This document shows, in pieces, positions 58,401 through 64,000 of a stretch of 64,000 nucleotides of DNA. Source of the stretch: Bacteriovorax sp. Seq25_V (lineage in GTDB: Bacteria; Bdellovibrionota; Bacteriovoracia; Bacteriovoracales; Bacteriovoracaceae). The translations under genes were made by a program, and so were the position numbers. Below the pieces are notes generated by a model, which was given only the letters and a program-made list of their open reading frames with translations, was not told the DNA's origin and searched no databases. The stretch lies in NCBI RefSeq assembly GCF_000447795.1, contig NZ_AUNI01000019.1:1-64000 (forward strand), given 5' to 3'. Position 1 is the stretch's first letter, and every line of letters begins with the position of its first letter.

Positions 58401-60400
58401 AAGCAACAGCAGCAGGAACTTCAAGCTGGACCAGAATTTCTTCTTCATCTGATGCTGATCTCGATGATAGTACAAATACATGTGATACCGCACTGGGGGC
58501 TGCTCGTTCTGCGAGTTGTACATCAAACTTATCATCGACTACAGAAACAGATCTTATCGCAGAGCTAGATGCACTATTAGTTCCAGCAAATAATAAAAAT
58601 GTTTATTTTTATAATACTTCTAGTCTCGCTCAAGATAATCAGCGTTGTTGGTATTCAGATGGAGCTAGCTGGAAGCCATATTCTTCAACTACTGAAATCA
58701 GTATCGAGTGGGAACCATTCCAAGTTTCTGGAAGTGGTACTGTTACAGGATACTATGTCTATCGTAAGGCATCAGGTGAAACATTTGACTATAAAAACCC
58801 TTTAAATAAAACTGTAATCGCGGCCAATGTCTTTGAGTATATTGATAATGGGACTAATTCTCATATCCCTCCTGCTCCAAATAGAGTCTATACTTACGAA
58901 GTAAGACCTGTTGTGACAGATGGAACAAATGTTGTAGAAGCGACTTCAAACTCGAACCTAAGTAAAGTTAGAATTATTTCTCCTCCTAATAACACGGTAT
59001 TTGCACACCGTTGGATGATGAATAAGAAAATCTGTGATTACTATCCATCAACGACAAAGTCACCAGAACTTAATTATATATGTGAATATGTCGGTTTTGC
59101 AGATAGAAAGACAAGTACGATCTTCACAGACTCTGGTGGAACAATTGAGGCCTATCCTACAATTAGTTCTTCTACTGAGACTGTTTACGATATTGAAAAT
59201 GATCTTATTATCAATCGTTTCGAAATGGGATGTCCTTATACTTCTAGTGGTTGTTCAACAACTGATGGAAGTTGTATTGATGGACGTGCTCCAGTTGATG
59301 GTTCTGATGGAATTGATGGGGATTACTTCTATGATCGAAGTACAGCAACTTGTTATTATAAAGATGCTGGAACTTGGGGAGAGGCCAATAGTCTTGCTAC
59401 TAATGAAGGTCTGTCTGGTCTTGGGCAAGTGGCCTATCTACCTCCATTAACAAGAGTCGATAGAGATTTTGCTGCTAATTCTTGTGCTGATATTAGTTTG
59501 GAGCCAATAGCTGGACTTACTGGAGCTTCTATTACAAAGTCCCTGCCTACTAAGAAAGAACAATTTGTTTACTCTCAGTGGGAAATTACTTCAACTTTTA
59601 CAAATAGTATTGCTTCTCAGTATGAACAAGGTCAGTCTTTAAATTCACAAAGTAAGTGTAACTCTTCAGGTGCTCATGGTATCACTTACGGATATACAGA
59701 TAATCAACTTCCTGACTCATTTACATTCTATTCAATTCCTGGGACCGCATCTTCATCGATTCGTTCTGTTTATACAGGATCTCTACAAACGGCTGCATGT
59801 GTGTCTATGTTTGGAGTGCAAGATAGTATAGGAAACGTAGGGGAGTGGTTGAGTGCTTCCGATACATTTACTTACAATCAAACTGGTGATCCGTTTTATA
59901 CATTTACTTCTACTTTTGCCACTGAAGATATTAATGCTTTTGGAGGTGGTGGATCGGCCGTGTCTTATGCTTTTGATGAAGCGACACAAACTGGTCCATG
60001 TAACAATATCGATGGATCTGTAGATAACTCTTGTGAAGGACTTATTGATGAGTGGCAGATCCAAAATCAGACCTATGATGCTTTAAAAATTGATATGGGA
60101 AGTGGACTTCCAATAACTAATGAATTTAGTACGTCTACTGATAACGCGTTTGCTTATATGCTTGCGGTTAATGATACAAACCTAAGCTTTAGAAATGATA
60201 CTATCAAACTAAATATGTCAGTCTTTACACTTGGTGCAAGTGGTGCAAGTGCTGGAATTGTTAGTGGAGGTGGTTATACTGATAAGGAAGCGGCGGGGGT
60301 TTTCCACTTTGAGTTGGTATCTCCTACTAGTGCAGCACGTACAGACATAGGTTATCGTTGTATCGCAAGAATTCCTTATTATGAATACGATGCTGATTAA
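55403..60400 (+). CDS. 1665-aa surface lipoprotein with Ig-like, Cys-rich, FnIII and SUMF1-like parts
   Basis: Lipobox LIVSC near residue 17. Residues about 50-620 hold cadherin/Ig-like repeats with calcium-type acidic motifs (SYTDNDGDLVNSC, YADPDGDVATSC, NDPPTFAS). Residues about 816-1012 have three copies of a Cys-rich unit (CTYSLDKCNNGSACIST, CAFSSNLCDGGGTCFSS, CTYSLSSCNSGGACVSN) each ending SSW. About 1100-1190 is fibronectin type III (VTGYYVYRKASG). The last 300 residues resemble the SUMF1/FGE fold (DSIGNVGEWLS, GGGYTDKEAAG, DIGYRCIARI) used as a lectin-like domain in adhesins. Probably a surface adhesin of predation. It follows the S74 gene by 166 bp. Confidence 0.78.
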   Translation: MKSFVGFILFIILIVSCTPQEVKKSATCGENELFDEVKRTCVINTTPRLPVATSTSLTILENAAEASYPISYTDNDGDLVNSCTISESFTGLRGVIKSQGIIYRGSVTNAAHLYYTLSLVNDNTVAVGSEVAYLSGSTVVVRMRSGSSISDRIVDAINNSPTLITAGITAELVESFRFQTAQASINFQGAFCECTNGACNVTLQPITYTDGLSYVKYYVTDADGNSDIKTLEVNITNVDRAPETRDISGLSFNEDSFITVSLTPYAYGGTPTTQAYADPDGDVATSCTISNLNSNLTQVSACSCSSGTCSVTVMGAANYYATGIDYFDYTVSSNGSTSNVSTVSGDVVSVPDAPVVSNTTWNFTESGTNAGAADSATFSLPIPTDVDTGETYEYYVLTGAILDSNVGFTTGCFGDDRLSTTCTFTLNESAQTSQSTSFQYYVKDSNGAFSNNATITVNITATNDPPTFASMADVTESGNESSDWNPVSFPVNLVAGQDNENDISGAALNYYLTDSAGNILSSGAGTYGTLSGCMNLTGTSSFQDLSCSYLPLDGNTSGVTDEFYYVVNDGLLNSAPRKINVTIDPVSDIPTICQYSKYSQVSGRTECGITGCIGDDAPKFLPSSHTSSNPVAYYDKKNGGCYLSSSITSWERVSNYIQKVSVGEKQTIIIDNIVVNEGGDSAENGEDVQISQPSTNLTVSNSILTPKANIKFFYDGDNDGKYDNALVDHATGSGITASAITLNQTANDASDGRLRIEITPVSGQVGTSIITLKINDDQGLITTASFEVEVLPLSIIHNGWAKIKSVGIKTDKFGLPLEKNTTCTYSLDKCNNGSACISTSSGSPSASADFTGVVYKTSSGCYVSTAPGKNSWSPINSSCAFSSNLCDGGGTCFSSSSGSPSASADIAGAIYQTASGCYRSLSSGSSSWTAIPATKSFCNITEVKRYDANSIAKCTYSLSSCNSGGACVSNDVYADPALPTSVSADSANAIFRDGAGNCFKATAAGTSSWTRISSSSDADLDDSTNTCDTALGAARSASCTSNLSSTTETDLIAELDALLVPANNKNVYFYNTSSLAQDNQRCWYSDGASWKPYSSTTEISIEWEPFQVSGSGTVTGYYVYRKASGETFDYKNPLNKTVIAANVFEYIDNGTNSHIPPAPNRVYTYEVRPVVTDGTNVVEATSNSNLSKVRIISPPNNTVFAHRWMMNKKICDYYPSTTKSPELNYICEYVGFADRKTSTIFTDSGGTIEAYPTISSSTETVYDIENDLIINRFEMGCPYTSSGCSTTDGSCIDGRAPVDGSDGIDGDYFYDRSTATCYYKDAGTWGEANSLATNEGLSGLGQVAYLPPLTRVDRDFAANSCADISLEPIAGLTGASITKSLPTKKEQFVYSQWEITSTFTNSIASQYEQGQSLNSQSKCNSSGAHGITYGYTDNQLPDSFTFYSIPGTASSSIRSVYTGSLQTAACVSMFGVQDSIGNVGEWLSASDTFTYNQTGDPFYTFTSTFATEDINAFGGGGSAVSYAFDEATQTGPCNNIDGSVDNSCEGLIDEWQIQNQTYDALKIDMGSGLPITNEFSTSTDNAFAYMLAVNDTNLSFRNDTIKLNMSVFTLGASGASAGIVSGGGYTDKEAAGVFHFELVSPTSAARTDIGYRCIARIPYYEYDAD

Positions 60401-60408
60401 ATCCTAAT

Positions 60409-60461
60409 TTACCTTAACATAAATTTAGTGTTATCATATGACTTCCAATGGAGGTCATATG
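60409..60461 (+). promoter_or_regulatory. Palindrome covering promoter, ribosome site and start of the ParA-like gene
   Basis: CATATGACTTCC (60435-60446) and GGAGGTCATATG (60450-60461) pair over 12 positions (one G-U) with loop AAT. The right arm includes the GGAGG ribosome site and the ATG at 60459. A possible -10 TATCAT (60432-60437) overlaps the left arm, with a poor -35 TTACCT 17 bp upstream. It may be an operator, a translation-blocking hairpin or, with TTTTT following, a terminator. Confidence 0.55.
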
Positions 60462-61295
60462 TTTTTCAAGGCTAAGACAGAGCAAAAGAAAGTAATCGCA
60501 TTTTTGAATCAAAAAGGTGGAGTTGGTAAGACAACCATGTGCTTCAATAGTGCCCATGCTTTGGCCAGAAAAGGACATCGTGTTCTTTGTATTGACTTTG
60601 ACCCTCAAGCAAACCTTTCCCTACTTTTTAATGTTGAAACTGAAAATAATATTCATCAATTACTTGTGAACTCTGTCCGTGAACTGAAGGCACTACATCG
60701 ACCGTTACTTGTTGATGAAGTTCTTGTTAAAACAGATTCAAATGTAGATCTTATTCCTGCAGGACAAGAACTCTCTGGCTTTGAGCTTACTATGGCGGCG
60801 GTGAATGTACCTCGCCAATTAATACTTAAGAGATTTATTGAAAAGAATGATCTTTTAAACCGTTATGATTATATCCTCATCGATTGTCCTCCAACCCTTG
60901 GACTTCTTGTTATTAATACAATTTGTGCAGGCCATGGAACTATTGTTCCTTTTAGACCAGATGACTTTTCGAAGAAGGGTCTTCATAACTTCTATGAAAT
61001 GCTTGAAGATGTTAGGGATATGGGGATTGTCGACGTTCCTGAAGTCATCGTTCATATTCCAAATCTTATGGACACGAGAAGAAAACAGGAAGAGTATGAT
61101 CTTAATGAGATTGCGGACATGATTGAAGCTCGTTTTGGAAAGAGAAATATTCTCACTCCAATTTATAATAAGGCGCAAATTGTAAAGGCCCAAGCATCGA
61201 AAAAATCAGTTTATGACTACCAGGCCCAAGAGTTTTCACAAATTCATCAACAATTTAATGAAATTGCCGATATAATAGAGACATGGAATAGTTAA
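60459..61295 (+). CDS. ParA-family (MinD/Soj-like) ATPase
   Basis: A 278-aa P-loop ATPase with the deviant Walker A VIAFLNQKGGVGKTT near residues 12-26, switch-like FDPQANLSLLF near 47-57, Walker B YILIDCPPTLGLL near 140-152 and a C-terminal helix. Members position chromosomes, chemosensory arrays or other cargo. There is no parB next door but a small gene follows at 16 bp, so it is likely an orphan ParA of the cargo-positioning kind. ATG 60459 is chosen for GGAGG; an ATG at 60438 in the palindrome is less likely. Confidence 0.87.
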   Translation: MFFKAKTEQKKVIAFLNQKGGVGKTTMCFNSAHALARKGHRVLCIDFDPQANLSLLFNVETENNIHQLLVNSVRELKALHRPLLVDEVLVKTDSNVDLIPAGQELSGFELTMAAVNVPRQLILKRFIEKNDLLNRYDYILIDCPPTLGLLVINTICAGHGTIVPFRPDDFSKKGLHNFYEMLEDVRDMGIVDVPEVIVHIPNLMDTRRKQEEYDLNEIADMIEARFGKRNILTPIYNKAQIVKAQASKKSVYDYQAQEFSQIHQQFNEIADIIETWNS

Positions 61296-61311
61296 AAATT
61301 TTGGAGTTTAT

Positions 61312-61581
61312 ATGAGTTCAGCAAAAGCAAAAAATCCACTTTATGTTGTAACAAACGATGGTAAGGATGTTGAATCTGCTACTGGAGTATTTGATATGCT
61401 TATTAAAAAATTTGGTCTTGAGCCGCTAATGACAATTTTCCAATCAATTCTCGACATGATTTCTGGTCAGGTGGGGAACTACGGTTTCTTTTTATTCTTA
61501 CAAGATCTTGTTGATCAATTTGTTGCTCTTCTTGAAGATATCAGAAACAAAGTCTCGCTCTTTGTTCCTGGCCTAAAATAA
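61312..61581 (+). CDS. Small protein cotranscribed with the ParA-like gene
   Basis: An 89-aa protein with a polar start (KAKNPLYVVTNDGKDVESA) and a helical, partly hydrophobic second half (LMTIFQSILDMISGQVGNYGFFLFLQDLVDQFVALLEDIRN), possibly an amphipathic coiled coil. No signal peptide. I recognise no family. By position (16 bp after parA) it may be the cargo or activator of the ATPase. It ends tail to tail with the next gene (9 bp overlap). Confidence 0.6.
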   Translation: MSSAKAKNPLYVVTNDGKDVESATGVFDMLIKKFGLEPLMTIFQSILDMISGQVGNYGFFLFLQDLVDQFVALLEDIRNKVSLFVPGLK

Positions 61582-62829
61582 TTTTCCAATAGGGATCCCA
61601 ATTGAGATCCCTAGCATTTCTGCATTCTTTCTCTCTCTTGCCCATTTAATATAATTGATTTCCCAAAAATATTTCTTTCCCCAACGAAGCCATAAATTTT
61701 TATAGGTCTCATTCGTTTGAGTTGATAGAAACATTCCATAGGTAAAGTTGAAGTTTTTTATCCCAAGGGCATGATTGAAGGATGCCTCAAAGCCCTGAGG
61801 GTAGATAATTTTATTTGTTGTACTCGATCTCGAATCAAACTTATATGTCAAAATCTGCGCTCCAAGGAGAGGAACAATTTGAACTTTATTATCAAAGGCC
61901 GTAGCTAGCTCATAAGCGAAGTAGAGCCCTGTATTGCTAAAGAGCGACTTCTTATAAACTAATGCCTCAAAAAAACGAAATGAAGAAACATCACTGATAT
62001 CTAATTTTGAATAGATCATTAGCGCTGGAGCAGCTTCTTCCTTCTCTGCTTTGTCTCCATCATGGGTGTTGAAAGTATAGGGACCTAGCCCTAACGCCAA
62101 GTGTACGCGATTGGCCCTTTTTGGAAATTTTGCTTTAAGTTTGACTTGTAGCTTTTCATTTGGATTTTGGAGAGTTGTAATGACAGGTCTTTCATTCATT
62201 AAAATTGCAAAATATGGAGCCGATGTATTAAGAGGAGAGCGAAGCTTATTCACTTTTGCAGTGACAATAATTCTATTTCTTTCGCTTCCAATTTTTCCAA
62301 GTCTCTCACGCACACACCCTAGTGTCGCGTATTCATTTTCAATTCCTTCGACTTCAAGGCCATAAGGCGCACATGAGTAGTCGATAACGACACCTTCATT
62401 ATTTTGTGATTTGGCGTTAAACTCAAAATTAACTATTTCAATCAATCTTTCATCTTCAAAAATTTCAATCGGTTTTGGACTGTAAAGATCGATATAGACA
62501 ACAGTATTTTTTACTCCTTCTCCTTGAGAGAGAAGAACTTGACTTTCATATTTAAGTGAGACCACTTTTGGACTTCTTACTGAAATTGAAACTAGCGCCT
62601 TTGGCGAAAGAATATTCCCTGCTTCTCGGGCCCATTCAGTCGAGTTGTTTACAACACGAATGCTCACATCTGGATTCGACTTCTCTTTAACTACCTTTAC
62701 CTTATCTAGATTAAGAGAGAGACGCTTTTCGCCAAGATTAAGAGTACCAAGAGAAAACGAAAAGTCTTTGGCCGTGATATTTAGACTAATTGTCATTAAC
62801 AAAATGGGTAGTAGTAATTTTCTTAACAT
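61573..62829 (-). CDS. Exported protein with barrel-like C-terminal part, unknown
   Basis: A 418-aa protein with a signal peptide (LLPILLMTISLNITA). Residues about 25-210 form a strand-rich domain (LGTLNLGEKRLSLNLDKVKVV), and 230-418 a set of amphipathic strands with short loops (RVHLALGLGPYTFNT, LMIYSKLDISDVSSFRFFEALVYKKSL, FEASFNHALGIKNFNFTYGMFLS) ending in GISIGIPIGKLF, typical of outer-membrane proteins. No family recognised. Confidence 0.6.
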   Translation of the reverse strand: MLRKLLLPILLMTISLNITAKDFSFSLGTLNLGEKRLSLNLDKVKVVKEKSNPDVSIRVVNNSTEWAREAGNILSPKALVSISVRSPKVVSLKYESQVLLSQGEGVKNTVVYIDLYSPKPIEIFEDERLIEIVNFEFNAKSQNNEGVVIDYSCAPYGLEVEGIENEYATLGCVRERLGKIGSERNRIIVTAKVNKLRSPLNTSAPYFAILMNERPVITTLQNPNEKLQVKLKAKFPKRANRVHLALGLGPYTFNTHDGDKAEKEEAAPALMIYSKLDISDVSSFRFFEALVYKKSLFSNTGLYFAYELATAFDNKVQIVPLLGAQILTYKFDSRSSTTNKIIYPQGFEASFNHALGIKNFNFTYGMFLSTQTNETYKNLWLRWGKKYFWEINYIKWARERKNAEMLGISIGIPIGKLF

Positions 62830-62947
62830 AATATCAGTATATTACGGCATAACCTCCACCTGTGATAGATAGCAATTTTTACGTTTTTCAATAGGGTCTT
62901 ATTATGCTATAAGTTATTGAATTAATTATTTGAAAATAGGATTTGTG

Positions 62948-63382
62948 ATGGAAATAACAAAGAGAGTAGACAGTTTAGTTGAAGAGTTTTCTCATCTTGG
63001 AGATTGGGAAGACCGTTATAAATATATTATTGATCTTGGTAAAAGTCTTGAAGAAATGGAAGACGAGTATAAAACCGAAGCGAATAAAGTGAAGGGATGT
63101 CAATCTCAAGTTTGGTTACATGCTAGTGTTTCTGATGGAAAAGTTTATTTTAAAGCAGATAGTGACGCCTCAATTGTAAAAGGAATCGTTTCGGTTCTTG
63201 TTAGAATTTACTCCGGTGCAACTCCTGATGAGATCCTGGCAACAAAACCAGACTTCTTAGATACGATTGGTTTAAGACAACACTTATCAATGAGTCGCGC
63301 CAATGGTCTATCAAGTATGATCAAACAAATCTCAATGTATGCGATTGCATTTAAAACAAAGATTGAAATGGGGATTAACTAA
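62948..63382 (+). CDS. sufE: SufE-type sulfur acceptor for cysteine desulfurase
   Basis: SufE takes persulfide sulfur from SufS for Fe-S cluster assembly. The 144-aa product has GDWEDRYKYIIDLGKSLEEM near residues 16-35 and KVKGCQSQVWLHASVSDGKVYF near 45-66, with the sulfur-carrying cysteine in GCQSQVW. The length fits the family. ATG 62948 has AGGA upstream. No sufS or sufBCD is adjacent; it is coupled to hemB by a one-base overlap. Confidence 0.92.
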   Translation: MEITKRVDSLVEEFSHLGDWEDRYKYIIDLGKSLEEMEDEYKTEANKVKGCQSQVWLHASVSDGKVYFKADSDASIVKGIVSVLVRIYSGATPDEILATKPDFLDTIGLRQHLSMSRANGLSSMIKQISMYAIAFKTKIEMGIN

Positions 63383-64000
63383 TGAGTTACTTAAATCTTA
63401 AGCGCCCAAGAAGAAATAGAAAGAATGATTCAATAAGATCATTAATTCGCGAAAACTCACTGACCACTAATGACCTTATTGCTCCATTGTTTTTAATTGA
63501 TGGCAAAGATAAGCGTGTTCCTATCGAATCAATGCCTGGCTTTTCAAGGCTGTCGCGTGATCTTCTTTTAAAAGAAGTTAGAGAGTTATGGCAGATGGGA
63601 ATCAAGTGTGTGTCTCTTTTTCCGGCCCTTGATGAATCTCTAAAAGATAAGTTTGCTACAGAATCAAAAAATCCAAACGGTCTTTTACAGCAAACAATCA
63701 AAGATATTAAAAACGCAATTCCTGACATGCTTATTATGACTGATGTGGCAATGGACCCTTATTCAAGCGATGGGCATGACGGTTTGGTTGATGATAAAAC
63801 AGGTGAAATTCTAAATGATGAGACTCTTGATATTCTAAGTGCGATGGCCCTTAATCAGGCACAAGCGGGAAGTGATATCATTGGGCCAAGCGATATGATG
63901 GATGGTCGTATTCGCGCAATTAGAGAGACTCTTGATAATGAAGGTTTTCACAACACTCTTATCATGGCCTATACTGCAAAATATGCTTCATACTTCTATG
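63382..64000 (+). CDS. hemB: Delta-aminolevulinate dehydratase (porphobilinogen synthase), partial
   Basis: HemB condenses two 5-aminolevulinate molecules in haem synthesis. The 206 residues visible (C-terminal part cut by the window edge) contain RPRRNRKNDSIRSLIREN, LIAPLFLIDGKD, SMPGFSRLSRD and TDVAMDPYSSDGHDG near 113-127. The last motif has Asp residues where zinc enzymes have cysteines, so it should be of the metal-independent-of-zinc (Mg/K) class as in Pseudomonas. Start ATG overlaps the sufE stop. Downstream part not visible. Confidence 0.93.
   Translation, partial: MSYLNLKRPRRNRKNDSIRSLIRENSLTTNDLIAPLFLIDGKDKRVPIESMPGFSRLSRDLLLKEVRELWQMGIKCVSLFPALDESLKDKFATESKNPNGLLQQTIKDIKNAIPDMLIMTDVAMDPYSSDGHDGLVDDKTGEILNDETLDILSAMALNQAQAGSDIIGPSDMMDGRIRAIRETLDNEGFHNTLIMAYTAKYASYFY

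Noticed and set aside
52927-60400. Prophage tail module
   Set aside because: Both proteins carry lipoboxes and no other phage gene is present on either side.
1-64000. tRNA or rRNA genes
   Set aside because: No cloverleaf-like GGTTCGA-type arm with matching acceptor stem was seen in the gaps; one match near 39881 is inside infB.

Overview
The window is a gene-dense (about 36-38% GC by eye), prophage-free chromosome segment of a Gram-negative bacterium. Its mix points to a predatory Bdellovibrionota bacterium of the Bacteriovoracaceae type (Halobacteriovorax/Bacteriovorax-like). It combines an LPS-bearing outer membrane (LptD, porin, several beta-barrels), many exported lipoproteins, a scattered set of peptidoglycan-acting enzymes (SLT transglycosylase, M23, M14/MpaA-like, L,D-transpeptidase, Ddl) and a lipoprotein with a C-terminal S74 fibre chaperone domain. 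The genus assignment is inference; no rRNA or tRNA gene was seen.

Layout. 1-2.1 kb: a Cache-domain secreted protein and a porin on the minus strand. 2.2-5.5 kb: a ribosome/tRNA operon rimM-trmD-SPOUT methyltransferase-rplS-(terminator)-rnhB-yraN-like. 5.5-9.3 kb: a small membrane protein, a STAS protein, rsmI, a GAF-HD-GYP phosphodiesterase and a class II cyclic-nucleotide-phosphodiesterase-like metallohydrolase. 9.3-13.2 kb: two unknown exported proteins, one 1118 aa. 13.3-19.5 kb: folC, lptD, a TrpG/PabA-type amidotransferase, a PRAI-like barrel, surE and an NlpD-like LysM-M23 lipoprotein in one tight run. 19.5-21.9 kb: a minus operon (exonuclease, ferredoxin, lipoprotein, unknown). 22.0 kb: a putative small RNA with two CAGGAAG hairpin loops. 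22.1-29.6 kb: a minus operon ddl - aminotransferase/GNAT/aminotransferase fusion - C45 acyltransferase-hydrolase - aminotransferase - two CoA-transferase subunits, followed (on the other side) by a TGS-less thrS. 31.5-35.2 kb: secreted proteins, an SLT protein, a TPR-winged-helix regulator and RimI. 35.2-41.5 kb: the rimP-nusA-infB-rbfA-truB operon with a leader terminator. 41.5-43.1 kb: a membrane ferredoxin and a GC-rich inverted pair of 50-bp tandem repeats. 43.1-52.8 kb: a large HExxH lipoprotein metalloprotease with an outer-membrane barrel partner, an M14 amidase, RNase HI, FkpA-like PPIase, L,D-transpeptidase and another barrel. 52.9-60.4 kb: two surface lipoproteins (S74 fibre-like; 1665-aa multidomain). 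60.4-64 kb: ParA-like ATPase plus small partner, an exported barrel-like protein, sufE and the start of hemB.

What stands out. (1) The repeat element at 42428-43042: GC-rich 50-bp units whose hairpins present AGGA loops, each array starting directly after the T-tract of a terminator. (2) A stand-alone ~75-nt RNA at about 21995 with the same loop logic; together these suggest sponges for a CsrA-like protein. (3) The ddl/fusion/C45/CoA-transferase operon, a gene combination I do not recognise. (4) Several hairpins that cover the ribosome binding site or start of a gene (HD-GYP, NlpD-like, ParA), and terminator-like hairpins inside the first codons of truB and of a secreted protein gene. All regulatory calls are read by eye and none was folded or searched computationally.
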